DNA from: Brevipalpus yothersi
Lineage: Eukaryota > Arthropoda > Arachnida > Trombidiformes > Tenuipalpidae
Length of the DNA: 41,406 nucleotides
Direction of reading: 5' to 3'
Assembly: GCA_003956705.1 (NCBI GenBank)
Contig: QZCP01000276.1
Location: 1 to 41,406 of the forward strand
A program made the position numbers and the translations under genes. The notes under the pieces are model-generated. The model saw only the letters and a program-made list of their open reading frames with translations, did no database searches and had not been told where the DNA came from. Of this stretch, positions 10,169 to 21,928 are shown in pieces; within the stretch, counting starts at the first letter, position 1, and the number at the start of each line of letters is the position of its first letter.

Positions 10169-11428
10169 ATGACTGAGATGCGATTTGCTTTCCCATTCTG
10201 CCCAAATCAATTCCTAGGTGTTGATAAAGACGGTAATCTAATTGGACCATTTGCCTCCTCCTATTTTGAAACATTCAATGGAATGATCACCAAGCTCAAT
10301 ATGACTTTCTCGGTTCCAAAGGGAAGTATTTCAAATAATTTAATTGCTTCCAAGAAAGCATTTGCTATGGTGAATCAAGGTGATGCTGACACTTGTGTGG
10401 CTTATCCATGTATCTCATATGAATCAACTCGCAACATTACTTACGGCCCAATTTTCATGATAATTGAGTGGTTCCTACTTTCGACACCCAAAATCAAATC
10501 ATCCATTGAAAACAATGGTCCAGAGATAGCCTTGCAACAAATAGGAATGGGTGCTCTGACCGTAGTGGCTCTCTATCTAATTTTATTACACTGTGTTTTA
10601 TTGTACAACAACAAGTTGAAGTTCAATGAAAACTTTGTTTGGCTCTTTATTTCCATTCTATTTGGAAAGAGAAATGTTCCATGTTGCTTCAGAAGAATCG
10701 CTGCTAGTGCCATGATATGGTGCATTTTTTTGGTGTATATGTTTTACAGCAGTTTTCTCAACACTGAGAGAACCTCTATCATTTCATTCAGAAGAATTGA
10801 TTCGTTCACAGATTTGGAAGATAATTCACCTCTTCTTATTGGCACTACACCTGTTTGTCAAAATAGAATAGATCGAAGACTCTCGGTGAAAGTTATCAAG
10901 AGATCAGAGGTTCTCACAGTTTTCAGTGAATGTCTAGTTACTAAGAAATGTGTTTGCTATCTTGCTGATATTGAGTATAGAATTATGAGGTGTAATGCAT
11001 GCCTACAGCAACCAGAATTCATACTGAAAAACCTACTTCATCTTTCCAAATCAGTGGAATCATCCTATTCTATGATGATTCATAACAAAAATTCAAATAA
11101 TACTCGGTCAAAACAGGCGAATCAATTCATGTATCGCTCTTTTGAAATGGGAATAACGCAAAAGCGAGGACTCAATTCTAATATTGGCACTCTTAATATT
11201 ATGCACAAGTTGACTGGAATTCAACCAGACATGCGATGTATGGAAAAAGTTCCTCAGTCAAGTTTCTCTGGTCCAGTTCCTCTGTCCATTTCATTTTTCA
11301 TGAATTGTCTTTATCTACATTTTTTTCTCATGATAATCGCCAGCTTGCTGTCAGTTTATGCTGCAATCATCCATTTCGATTTTAAGGCTGTTTGTTTTCT
11401 TTATGAATCTTGCTTGTATCGAGAATGA
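10169..11428 (+). CDS. Ionotropic receptor-like protein, copy IR1
   Basis: Variant ionotropic receptors are membrane channels related to ionotropic glutamate receptors and serve mainly in chemosensation in protostomes. This 419-residue frame has the family order: an S1 lobe (RFAFPFCPNQFLGVDKDG…), TM1 near 124-146, a pore loop (NFVWLFISILFGK), TM2 near 178-197 ending in the YSSFLNTERTS segment, an S2 lobe, and a last TM near 380-401. There is no amino-terminal domain, as in many divergent IRs. STRNITYGP may align with the glutamate receptors' ligand-binding Arg region. The start at 10169 may be internal, because no signal peptide precedes S1 and an upstream exon probably exists. It is convergent with a P450 relic and paralogous to IR2-IR4. 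Confidence 0.8.
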   Translation: MTEMRFAFPFCPNQFLGVDKDGNLIGPFASSYFETFNGMITKLNMTFSVPKGSISNNLIASKKAFAMVNQGDADTCVAYPCISYESTRNITYGPIFMIIEWFLLSTPKIKSSIENNGPEIALQQIGMGALTVVALYLILLHCVLLYNNKLKFNENFVWLFISILFGKRNVPCCFRRIAASAMIWCIFLVYMFYSSFLNTERTSIISFRRIDSFTDLEDNSPLLIGTTPVCQNRIDRRLSVKVIKRSEVLTVFSECLVTKKCVCYLADIEYRIMRCNACLQQPEFILKNLLHLSKSVESSYSMMIHNKNSNNTRSKQANQFMYRSFEMGITQKRGLNSNIGTLNIMHKLTGIQPDMRCMEKVPQSSFSGPVPLSISFFMNCLYLHFFLMIIASLLSVYAAIIHFDFKAVCFLYESCLYRE

Positions 11429-11485
11429 TCTCTCTGTCTCCCTGAATATGACTAAAACAAATAAAAAGGAAAAACCTCATAGAAT

Positions 11486-12560
11486 TTCCCAGAAATTTAG
11501 TCAAGATTACATTGATTAATAAATGTAAGCAGCACTGAGCTCGTGGAAGAAATTTGAGTATGAGAGGATTCTCTGGTCTTAGCACCCATCCGTCTAAATT
11601 GATTTGAAAATTTTCTTGATCAAATAGAATTATATGAAACTTTTTCATCAAACTGATGACTATAATTTCCATCTCGAAGAGACCAGCTCGTTCTCCAATA
11701 AGGTGCCTAGGACCATCACCAAAAGGAAGATAAGCATGAGATGGAATCTTTACCAGATTCTCTGGTTCAAAGCGAGATGGTTCGAATTTATAGGGATCTG
11801 AATATACACGCCCATCATGATGAATCTCACAATAGATGTTTGAGTACTTTGTGGTAGAGTGTAACCCCCCAGTTGCATGTCTTCATCCAAAACTCTTATC
11901 AGTTTGGGAAACAGAGGGATGCATTCGCAAGGTTATTTTTATGCAAAAATCTAGACATTTCAATTCATTGATCCGTCTGATTGTCAAATTTGGATTTTTC
12001 TCATCAAAATCGGCTAATTCTACATACATTTTCTCTTAAACCTTTGGATTGCATGAGAGTCAATGGATTAACCAGAGAAAAGCTAAATTCATTGTATCAT
12101 ATCCACCACCTACAGTATTGGCAGTCTCATCAACAATCGCTTTGGAAATAAGCTCTTCAAAACCTCTCTCCTTTAAGTTAGGTGTTTATAATGTAGTCCG
12201 AAAATGCAAGACAATTTTCTAGTTTTTCATTTTTTCCATTTTGCATATATATATGCTCGTTGATTTTATCACCAATGATTTTTTCAAGCTTTTTCGAAGA
12301 TGTTAATGTTAAACTATTCCATGAATTTAGAGCAGCCAGATCAGCAGGATCAATATAGGCTATCTGATAAAGTATTATTCAAATGATGCAAAACCAGATT
12401 TTGTTCTAAACTCTTCGGTCAATTCGACAAAATAAGCCACGACTCATTTAATTCAGATAGAAAAATTTTTAGTTATTAAGTGTAAGTGTAAGTCCACAGA
12501 GTCATATTAGTGGGTGTTGTTAGTGTTATGTGGAAAAATAATTCTTATATTATGAATGAG
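11486..12560 (-). pseudogene. Decayed tandem copy of the CYP4-like P450
   Basis: This is a diverged copy of the P450 at 7109-8841 in the same orientation. The C-terminal part is recognisable (QENFQINLDGWVLRPENPL), but the heme loop reads FGDGPRHLIGERAG, so the thiolate Cys is replaced by Leu. Frameshifts occur upstream. The part matching the start of exon 3 is missing, and a piece like exon 2 (around 12340-12470) follows directly; exon 1 is absent. It cannot encode a working P450. It marks duplication of a P450-IR unit. Confidence 0.85.
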
Positions 12561-12768
12561 AAAACTTAATTACAAATGTGATATGTGAAAGACTGCAAGC
12601 AGTCAATGTTATCAAAATGATTTGATACGAATTTTTTTCCTAGTACAAATCTTTATGAGGGCTCAATGCCGATACTACCTGAATCGAACTTCTCTGAGGT
12701 ATCATGTCAGAACGGATATCCCAATATTTTTACTCGATCATTAGATACTTAACTACAATAATTTTCTT

Positions 12769-12815
<47 letters not shown>

Positions 12816-13310
12816 GATCAATTCTAATCCTTGAAAAAACTTTCATAAGATCGAAAGATCCAGTTACTCTCGATAAGTATATCAAATTTCTCAATCATTC
12901 GCACCTTGACAGATATTTCGAAACTGGGATGATTTTATCGGTGACAGGAAGAAAAAAGGTCAGTATCAATCTTAATCGTCAGTGAAATTCGCTTTCGAAA
13001 AGAGAGAATATAAAAAATAGCGTCCACATTTTTTATGATTAATGCTATCACAAGAATCACGATTAGAGGCCGATGGAATGATTTCACATCGAGTAAGGAA
13101 GATAGTTTTTCTGACAAAATGAAGTTCCATGTCTAGTATTGATAAAAATTCTGAGTATAGGATCAAAATCGTTTCTGGTCTTGAATTTGACAATCCACTA
13201 GTAGGATCTGGATACCAAAATGTAACAGCCGCCTCTAGGTTTAGATTTCTCACTCGTAGCTGTTCCGAGTGAATCTATAGAATTTTGGTAGATGATTTCC
13301 TTTTATTGAT
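11500..13310. repeat. Second copy of duplicated block (first copy about 7110-9715)
   Basis: The P450 3' end, exon-2 region, the segment with CT repeats and the small frame (9050-9450 against 12575-12985), and the tail ending TCTCACTCGTAGCTGTT all occur in the same order and orientation, with internal deletions in this copy. Each copy is followed by an IR gene (10169 and 13522), so the unit was P450 plus IR. Border positions are estimates by eye. Confidence 0.8.
12772..12810. repeat. (CT)n microsatellite
   Basis: About 19 CT units, at the position matching the CT tract at 9234-9268 in the first copy of the block. Confidence 0.95.
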
Positions 13311-13521
13311 TTTGAAATGGGGGCTAGTACTAGGGAGAAAACCCAAAAATAGCTCACAAAATATCATACAATAAATTTATTGCGATAAAAACAATCAAAT
13401 CACAACTCTCAGCCACAGGTATGTACACAAATGTTCTGTGAATATTAATTGATTACTTCTTTTTCAACACGAAAATTTAAGTTATATTCGTTTCATTTCA
13501 CAGTAAAGATGTATTATCGTT

Positions 13522-14796
13522 GTGATCACCACTGTTAAGTGTGAGAAGATCTGGAAAATTTCTTACACTGAAAAGAAAATGACATCTTTAAGATTCGCAT
13601 ATGCATTCCTCCCATCAGAATTCGCGCGAGTCAATGAACATGGTAAACTTGTGGGCCTATTCGCTCCAGCCGTTCTAGAAGCATTTGTTGGTATAATTGA
13701 AAAATTCAATATAACCCTCGTTACTCCTCGTATTACAGTTCCTGATAGCCTCGAAGCTCTCTCAGAAGGACACGCGATGGTCAATCGAGGTGAAGCAGAT
13801 ATTGCGATTATAACCTACAAAACTGTCCACGGCTCGACTGATAATGCTACTTTCAGTCCATCTTATGCCTCTGGCTGGTGTGAACTTGTTACATCGCCAG
13901 TGTTAAGATCTACACTCGAAATTAACGGTCCAGAGCAAGCGTTGATAAAAATGAGAATCGATATTTTCGCTGCCGCTGTTTTATCCTTACTCATAATCCT
14001 TTACCTGTATCATCTCAATTGGTGGACTCAAAAAGAAGGAAATTTGGTTTGGTTCCTGTATTCAACTCTTATGAAGCAAAATGATGTTCCAAGTTTTAAT
14101 AAGTTTATCGCTGGAATCATAATATTTTCAGCTTTCATCATCCAAATTTTCTACTGTAACTTCGTTAGCACAGAGAGAACTTCTGTTACAACATTCGATA
14201 AAGTGGACAGTCTTGAAGACCTCAAGTCCGAAATTAAACTATTCGTTCTTGACTTTTCAGTATGTAGAGCACTTCTCAGCGAGAAACATCATTATGTCCA
14301 GGTGAAACATGAATCCAAGCTTGACTTTTCCTGGTGCCTTGGCTCTGGAAAATGCTGTCTATTTGCAACCCATATCGATGTCCACTTATTGCGTCCTATC
14401 GTTTGTTCCCTTGAACCAGAAAAATTACTTCAAAATCCCTTATATCGGTCACCTCCGCTTCTTCATACTCTCTCTGGATTTATTGGCAACAAAAATTCAC
14501 CTCATAATCAATTCAAACATGCTGAAGACTATGTTTATCGTTCTTTTGAAATGGGAATCATCGCTAAAAAAGGACTTGAATCAGAGCATTTTGGATACCA
14601 ACTAACCACAACTCCACCAAGTGAAGAATGTATGGGAAAAGTGATTCAATCAAGTTTTTCAGCTCCTGTTGCTTTAACCGTAGATTATCTGATGAAAATT
14701 TTGATTCTTCACTTTTCGGTTGTTTTCTTGGCGGAACTTTTTGCTCTCTTCTACTTGGTCTATTACTATAATATACGGGAAAACCCAGACCCATAA
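13522..14796 (+). CDS. Ionotropic receptor-like protein, copy IR2
   Basis: This 424-residue frame is a paralogue of IR1 with the same layout. S1 starts at about residue 20 (MTSLRFAYAFLPSEF, which may be the true start, ATG at 13579). TM1 lies in the IFAAAVLSLLIILYLYHL region, the pore loop in NLVWFLYSTLMK, TM2 ends in YCNFVSTERTS, then come S2 and a last TM (ILHFSVVFLAELFALFYLV) with a very short cytoplasmic tail. The ligand-contact Arg seen in IR1 is not obvious here. As for the other copies, a signal peptide is missing from this exon, so an upstream exon is likely. It is intact, with no stops or shifts. Confidence 0.8.
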   Translation: MITTVKCEKIWKISYTEKKMTSLRFAYAFLPSEFARVNEHGKLVGLFAPAVLEAFVGIIEKFNITLVTPRITVPDSLEALSEGHAMVNRGEADIAIITYKTVHGSTDNATFSPSYASGWCELVTSPVLRSTLEINGPEQALIKMRIDIFAAAVLSLLIILYLYHLNWWTQKEGNLVWFLYSTLMKQNDVPSFNKFIAGIIIFSAFIIQIFYCNFVSTERTSVTTFDKVDSLEDLKSEIKLFVLDFSVCRALLSEKHHYVQVKHESKLDFSWCLGSGKCCLFATHIDVHLLRPIVCSLEPEKLLQNPLYRSPPLLHTLSGFIGNKNSPHNQFKHAEDYVYRSFEMGIIAKKGLESEHFGYQLTTTPPSEECMGKVIQSSFSAPVALTVDYLMKILILHFSVVFLAELFALFYLVYYYNIRENPDP

Positions 14797-16375
14797 GAAG
14801 ATGGATTCCGATGCTAAGAATTAAATGTATCAGCTCTACTCTTGAAGTGCACTATTCTGGAAAATTTTTGATTTATATTCAGTTCATTTTGAAATTTTTC
14901 TGTCAGTTAAAATTGAAAAATGCACTCAATTCTCTTTTTTTATCGGTATATGTTTGTTTGGAAACATTTGATCTTTTGTGTTATTTTGTGAAAAAATTCT
15001 CATTCATAGAAGCAAAGGCACAAAAAATGGGTCGAAAAATCAACCGAATTATTCATGTTTTCGACTCGTGGAGACATAATTCAAAGAAAATGACAGATTT
15101 TTTCTCAGATGGAAAACACGCGTCGAATAAATAATTCAACATTATTCGAAAAGTCCCCACAAAGTCACAGTTTACTTCCATCTGAATTTTTCATGAATTT
15201 CTTGTTATATATTTTTCATAAGATAGATTTAGCCATAGCCATACTCTAACAATTACGGTTGATTCTTTCCTCAATCTTCACGGACCGTGAAAAATTTCCA
15301 AATCAGAGGCTTTTTACAATCATGAGTTTAGCATTTTCTCTGAGCAATGGCTGCGAAGAGATTTTTTGACAGAGGGATTAATTTCAGTGCCCTGTGGCAG
15401 AAAGCTGCTCAATTCGAGAGAACTCAAATTTCATAAATTTTCGAATTTTTTCAAATGCCATGAGAAAAAAAAACATTGATAAGCTGGCCCCATGAGAATT
15501 TGTATCTTCCGAAAATTCTGAGGGAACCATCAATCATCTGAGAAACTTTGGAAAATGTTACAAAAATTTCTCAATACTGACCACATAAGGATTAACTTTG
15601 CTCTCTTATGCAAATGTTTCTGATCATTTTGAGTTAATCTTTTAACAAGCGAGTCGAGAAAAATGTACAATTTTCCACGGTTAATAAAAACCTCTCAGCC
15701 TTATTGTGCAGCGGCCTCTGATTGCCTCAATAGAGAGGCAATCAGAAGTGGAGCTGGAAAAAGAGGAACAAGCTTCCGGTGATCTAACTAGCCCATGTGG
15801 ATGATGATTGTAAGTAGTTGAGTTAAACATTGTCCAGACTAACGTGTCAGAATGGTGGCATAGGATTCTTTATGAAAGTTTATGCTTCATAAATAATCAT
15901 AGATAAGCTCATGCTTAACGAGCATAGCCATGTACATGTACTGGCGCTCTTTTTTTCCAGCTTTTTCTTCATCCCATTTGAACTTGTTGATCTGGTTGAA
16001 TATTATTATTATTATTGTGTCCCGTTGGAATTGTTATATTCACGTTATAAATCACTGCACGTTGGGATGTTTGGTGATGTTACAAAATAATATTAATGTA
16101 TGACTGTAATTAGTATGACTTGTGGATTTGTTAATTTATTTGGATGAAGGGCAAGTTCAACTTGTAGATATCATCATAATGCGTGGTTGATCATCATTCA
16201 CTAACGGTCACATTTTTGTTAAGTTTGCTCTTATGCCTACTGTGCATCATATTGCATCATTTCGCAATCCTAAGGTTTATATTTCTTTCTCCTACTACAG
16301 ACCTCTGAAATTCAAAGTCCAAATTGAAAGTTTAATCATTGGATAAACAATCTACCTTTCTTTACGAGTTCCATC
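14797..16375. other. Intergenic region; its right half is duplicated at about 18420-19090
   Basis: A 107-residue frame at 14811-15134 shows no recognisable domain and is probably chance or IR2 3' sequence. From about 15340 to 15990 the DNA matches 18450-19090 in the same orientation (for example GGAAAATGTTACAAAAATTT and AAGCGAGTCGAGAAAAATGT), marking the left flank of the duplicated ZMYND-like unit. Confidence 0.6.
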
Positions 16376-17422
16376 ATGTCCATCAGAGAGGTGAGCTCTG
16401 ATAGCACTATTATTTCATCGGTGTGGATGTGAAAAATTAAACTCATCATATTGTTGGAATCATTATCTGGAGACTTTCTTCTTTCTCTTCCCTCTTTGTT
16501 TTGATTAAGGATTTTTATTGTTGGTATTGCCATCATATTGCAAGTATCGTCTTCTGCTCCACATGTGGTCTCGGTTATGATTTAAAATGTGCCGAAGAGT
16601 TTGAGGAGAAAGTGCATTGGCCCAATCCAGATTTACCTCAGTTAATTGTTTTAGAAAAGTGTCAACAATGTGTAAGGATTAGCCGCTCTTTTTCTTGGCA
16701 AATAAGATCAAGCTTGGGAAGAAATTATCGCAAGAGTGAACAAGAACGTCTCAACGCTGTTCTCAGTAAAGTTTTATACTCAGGAATTCAGGTGAACCAT
16801 TTTTTAAATTGATTGATATTGCACACACAATTCAATGAACCCTCTTTCCTTCTAGTCAATTCCAGAAGCTCTCACAACTAGCTTCCCAAGGAGACGACTA
16901 ACCGATATGATTATGGTCATAGATTTTCCAAGCATCGAAAGAAAAATCATTAATAGCGAATATCGCTGTCCAGAGGAGATGATTTTTGATCTACGCAAAA
17001 TAGAACATGTGGTGATGGTTAGGCTAGGTATTTGTAGAGCAACAGAACAGATGGTCAACTACATCAATCTTCTAATTTTGAGGTGTTTAGGCGTTGATAA
17101 ATGCACTCATTGTTCTTATGATCATTTTTTCCGTTCATATGGACAAGTTTCATCATGTCCATGGCATCGTGAATCGAATACAAGATCTGCTCGAAGCAGA
17201 GCTGTACCATATCTGAGGCCAGCACCAAGACCTCCAGTTGAACAGTCAAGCCCTCCTCCTCCCGCTTACAGCCCACAACCAGAGAGAAGAAGCACAAGAG
17301 CTACCGTTAGACGAACTCGATGGGTACCCGGCAGAGGAGAACAAGGACAAGAGATTGGTGGCCGTTCAGTCCGAACCGATGTAATGTTCCGCTCAGCTGA
17401 TAATGAAATCAGTTCTCCCTGA
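16376..17422 (+). CDS. ZMYND8/ZMYND11-like PHD-bromo protein with replaced C-terminus (exons 16376-16390, 16510-16791, 16856-17422)
   Basis: The predicted 287-residue protein starts MSIRE from a 15-nt first exon joined in phase 0 to DFYCWYCH, the start of a ZMYND8-type PHD finger. Zinc pairs CWYC, CSTC, KC and CQQC remain, but the His of the HxxC pair is Asp (YDLKC). A bromodomain-like region follows (EYRCPEEMIFDLRKIEHVV) without the conserved acetyl-lysine Asn, then a CTHC pair. Where its paralogue continues into a PWWP-like part, this copy switches at CPWHRES to a Pro- and Arg-rich tail (PPPPAYSPQPERRSTR). Family members read histone marks in chromatin. Here the reader sites look degraded, so function is uncertain. 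Introns are 119 and 64 nt. Confidence 0.7.
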
Positions 17423-17976
17423 CAAGCAACTACTTCTTAATTCATTTTGTAATTTGTAATTTGTAATTTGTTGTAGCCTTCCAAGGGCTGTTCCTCATTC
17501 TCGCATTTCACAACTTGTTGCAATTTAGTTTCCCTTTCCATCAGTATGATATCAAAAAACAAAAACAAGAACAAAAATTTAATCAGTCTCCTCAGAGTTG
17601 ACATCTATCTTTTGAATGTAATCAATTTTTTCACGATTAAATGATGACTCTTGCCACCATCTCCCAAACTAATTCGAACTGCTTGTGTATTTCTCAGCGA
17701 CTGAAAATTTCATCAATTTCAGATGGTATGATCAATTGTGCAAGCTGTAGAGGGAAAGGGTAAAAAATGAATATTCCAACTCCAAAAAGGATGAGAAACC
17801 GTTAGAGCTTACTGTCCACATGTATGGGAAAGCTTTCATGAGTGGATCATACAGCTATTAGCTGTGGGGTATATACCGGATTCAGCAATGCAATATGCAT
17901 CATAAACATGTAGAATCCGAACGCTTTCCTCCTAGTACAGAGGGTTCAAGCTCAAAACGGATCGCATTCACGGATC

Positions 17977-18012
<36 letters not shown>

Positions 18013-19229
18013 CTTTAACTGTGATTGGGATGAAAAATATCTTTTCTATGCTAAGGATATTTCGATCGTTGAATCATCAAGATGATGTCATGAAGGCGGG
18101 AAAAAAGATGCTCATTTTTAAATCCCTTTACTCCAAGTGATGAGCATGTAGAGGGTAGGAATATGTACTGATCATCTGGGTTCTTTATGTGGTTTGGAAG
18201 GGGAGGCTTTAATGACTCATATCGACCATTTTGTGATTGTTTGATACAAGTAAGATCCTTGCTCTTAAATTCATGTAACTTTTAAATATTTTCAGTTTTT
18301 TTCGATCCCAAATCTTTCTCATAGCACTCATGTTGACTGATTGTCTTCATTATCTGTTGTTCCATGGCATAGAATCTATATCGATGAGCAAGATGAAGGT
18401 AAGATGAGGAGGATCAATCACCATAATTTTGGCCTTTTTGTGCAAGGGCTGTGAATAAACTTTTTGATAGAGCAAAGAATTTCGGTCCCCTACACTGAAG
18501 AGCTGCTCAACTCGAATTTCATGAATGTTAAGATTTTTCAAACAAATATCACGAGAAAAATAACACTGATAAGCTGACTCCATGAGAATTTATATCTTCC
18601 AGAAATTTCGAGAGAACCGTCAATCATCTGAGAGGCTCTGGAAAATGTTACAAAAATTTCTCAATACTGACCACAAAGGGATTAACTTTGCTCTCTTATG
18701 CCAATGTTACTGATCATTTTGAGTTAATCTTTTGACAAGCGAGTCGAGAAAAATGTACAATTTTTCACGGTCAATAAAAACCTTTTAGCCTGATATACTG
18801 TGAAATGGCACTTATTGCCTCTCTGTTGAGGCAATCAGAAGTGGAGCTAGAAAAAGAGGAACAAACTTCCGGTCGTATAACTACCCCATATCTGAATGAT
18901 GATTGTAAGTTGGGTTAAACTTTGTCCAGGCTAGTGTCAGAATGGCGCCCAAGGATTCTTTATGAAGTTTATGTTTTAAATCATGACCATAGCTAGCTGT
19001 GATCAAGACATGAATAAGCTCCCTTGACGGGCATAGCTAGGTAGATGTATTGGGGCTCTTTTTTTTCCAGCATTTTCTTCGTCCCATTTGAACCTACAAA
19101 TTGTAAGTTACTTGTTCGTTTTCATGATTATTGTTACTCCGAGAAATCATTTGCTTTACACTTTCCACTGGAAGAGACAAATTTTTTGATCAGAGATTAG
19201 ACTAGAAAGATTTTCCTCAAAGTTTCATC
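17423..19229. other. Intergenic region with (GA)n at 17981-18010 and duplicated flank
   Basis: A short TTTGTAA repeat lies near 17450, followed by a GA microsatellite. The part from about 18420 to 19090 is the copy of 15340-15990 and belongs to the tandem duplication that made the two ZMYND-like genes. No gene was seen. Confidence 0.6.
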
Positions 19230-20650
19230 ATGATGAGAAATAAGGAGGTACAGTAGGTTTTCATAAGAGATATGCGAATATATACATTTCATTTACATTG
19301 ACTAACAACGATTTATATTGATTTATCTTGATACAAAAATCTTATCATTGTGATTCATATTTAGCCGAGATACTGTTGGTATTGTCATCAAGAAGTGAGA
19401 GATCATGAAGCGCTTTTTTGCTGGACATGTGAACTGATTTTCCATCTCAATTGTGCTGATAAAATGGGTGAAGAATTTCCTCCTTTTGGATACATGGAAA
19501 GATGTAAACAATGTACCAGGATGCAAAGATCGCTCAAACTCTACACATCAGAAGAATCATCCTCCACTCAAATCAGTCAGATCAGGTTAAATCAAGTTTT
19601 GGCTGCAATTTTAACTGGTGGTATTGGAATCAAAGTAAGTAACTTCTTTCCTCTATGGTGTATATTTTCATCAGTTGAGAACTCATTTCTCATTAAGGGG
19701 CCTCCAAAAATTATGCGAACCTCAAAAAAGCAGCAATTCAAGCGAATATCTGATAAGGAGTTCATTGATTTTGGGACCGTTAAAGCAAAAGCAAAAAAGG
19801 GAAAATATCGGTGTCCAGAGGAGCTACTCTATGATTTACGACGAATTGAACATGTGATGACAATCGAGTTTGGAAAAACATTCGAAACAATGAAAATCAA
19901 TTGTTATATCGAACAAGTTAAGCTCAACTGTGAATGCATTGATTATTGCCCTTTTTGTGTATACAATGATTTTTTCGGCGCTGATGGAAGAGCAACAGTT
20001 TGTCCAACATTTCATGAGTTGATACTGTTCGATCGTTCTGATGGCCTGGGAAGATGTCGACAAGACATCAGAGCTAAACTTGGGAGACTTCCCATTCTTT
20101 TGCCTGGTAAAGTGATCGGTCCAGCTCCTTCTAATTGCCAGCGAGTTCTCTTCTTCGGCTCTGAAAAGCAATTGTGGTGAGAAAATAGAGACAAACTAAT
20201 TGAAAATATCATTTCCTAGTATTCTATCTCTGATTTTTCATCAACAGCATTGATGTTCCTAGGAGGAACATTTCTCATCTTGTGGATACTGATTGGGATA
20301 GATGTACTGCTCTTATGAAAACATTGATGTTTGAGAGGGATCGGAAAAACTTGACAAAAGCAATAGAGGAATCTAAATTGTATTCTGAAAATTTGAGACA
20401 ATCGCTTCAATCTATGGGGAAAAAGTGGAACAGAGAGCGGCACTTTTCAAGGAAAGCAAAGAAGGATAAATCAGCCGCAAGCTTGAGATCTGCTGGCAAA
20501 ACAGAGAATTACCACCTCAGTCAAGCAGGCTCTTTAGAGCCATGTAAAAATGAGGCAAGTTCTGATTCTTGCAGAGCCGCCAATTCTGCTGGTAGCAAAT
20601 TGCTTCTTCGAAATCAGCTCAAAATGATTCAAGAAAATTTGAAGAGATGA
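19230..20650 (+). CDS. ZMYND8/ZMYND11-like PHD-bromo-PWWP protein (exons 19230-19247, 19365-19634, 19698-20176, 20248-20650)
   Basis: The four exons join in phases 0, 0 and 2 and give 389 residues. Exon 1 encodes MMRNKE and corresponds to the tiny first exon of the upstream paralogue. The PHD finger is complete (CWYC, CWTC, HLNC, CKQC). A bromodomain-like part includes IDFGTVKAKAKKGKYRCPEE, parallel to ZMYND8 around its YGCTEAF segment, but lacks the conserved Asn. A CPFC…CPTFH zinc linker leads into a divergent PWWP-like barrel ending VLFFGSEKQL…VPRRNIS. A helical tail and a Lys/Ser-rich C-terminus follow. In well-studied animals such proteins bind modified H3 and regulate transcription elongation. 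The domain order is seen; the exact family member is inferred. Confidence 0.75.
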
Positions 20651-21895
20651 ACCAGTAGATTTTGATCTCTGGTACCACTAATTTGATTAAACCCAGATCC
20701 AGCAGAATTTCCTTCCTAGAATTGCCTCATAATAATGTCTCTGAAACATTGTATCATAATCCGAATTTAATTCATCATATGATTTATCTATTCGATTCAG
20801 TTCTCATCGGAGTGTGATGAAAAGTTGCTTCATCTTCATGACTAGTGAATTAGCGTTTCCAGGTGAATCCTCATATTTGGAGAAGCCAAGTCGCTCAATG
20901 TATCCCCCTGAACTTCATGATCTAATCTCATCGAACAAGGAGTTTAATGATTCAAAAAATTTTGTCTTTGAAAAATTGCGAGCTTTTGGTGCAAGGTAAA
21001 AACACTACCATAGTGAACAGAAGTGAGAGAAAAATCATTCTAGCATAGTAGATGGGAAGGTAAAAACTATTTTTAAACGAAAAACTCCTGTTAAATAAAC
21101 AATTGTTTATTGATTTAAATCAATATTGTCGGAAAATCTATCAGAGGCAGACAAATTTTACTTCCGGATGAAATTTCCAAGCTCAAACATTTTATTTTCC
21201 ATAAGTTAAAAATCTCACACGTTCACTAAAAAAATTAAAATTAATGATTCTCCGCTGTCAGCCTTCTTGCTGAAGACAAAAATCAGAATCATTTTTTCCA
21301 ATCAATCGATAATGATTTTTTTGTCAGCATGTGACAATTCTCATGGGAATTTAAAAAAATAATATTTTGTGGACTCAATATAATCAAAAATGATCAAAAG
21401 GGAGTCGCAACCATACAAATAATGTGAAGAATGGGGTAAGCAAAATTTTGCCATTTTGTTCATCAAGCTCAGATTCATTATTTATTCATCATAAACCAAA
21501 AAATCGGAGATTCCAAACTTAACCTCACACAGATCGTAATAATGCTTTCGACGAACCTCCTAAAGTGATGTTTGGAAAATTTTGAATTTGCTGATCCAAC
21601 TGAGCTATGTAGAAGTCCATTCCCAATATCAACCCCAATATCATCACACCATTCTTCTCTTTTGATGATCTGACTATTTGTGTTAGATTCATTCCACATC
21701 AATAATTGAGAATTTATCAACTTAAGGCTTATTTTGCAATAAGTTGATCAAATTCAAGTGAGACAGGCCAAACTTCTCCAGTTAATGAATGTCTAGTTAT
21801 AGTTTCTGATAGTGTCAGTGAGCATTTTGATTATCCAGAATATTTGGTGGTTGAATCGGATTGTTTCAGAGATACACGCGAAGGGAAGTCTCAAT
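20651..21895. other. 5' flank of IR3, duplicated at about 29500-30719
   Basis: This stretch matches 29500-30719 in the same orientation. It includes a small frame (20814-20999, MMKSCFIFMTSELAFPGESS…) ending at a donor-like CAAG|GTAAAA, which is shifted in the other copy. It may be an upstream IR exon. Parts around 21000-21300 also resemble 28480-28680 and 32270-32500. A candidate acceptor (attgtttcag) lies just before the IR3 coding exon. Confidence 0.5.
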
Positions 21896-21928
21896 ATGAA
21901 CTCTCTAAGGTTTGCATTCTGCTTTATT

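Noticed and set aside
14811..15134. 107-residue frame directly after IR2
   Set aside because: It lies after the IR2 stop in AT-rich DNA, has no recognisable domain and is not preserved after the other IR copies.
17895..18140. 81-residue frame containing RERERERE
   Set aside because: The repeat comes from translating a GA microsatellite. No splice or homology support was seen.
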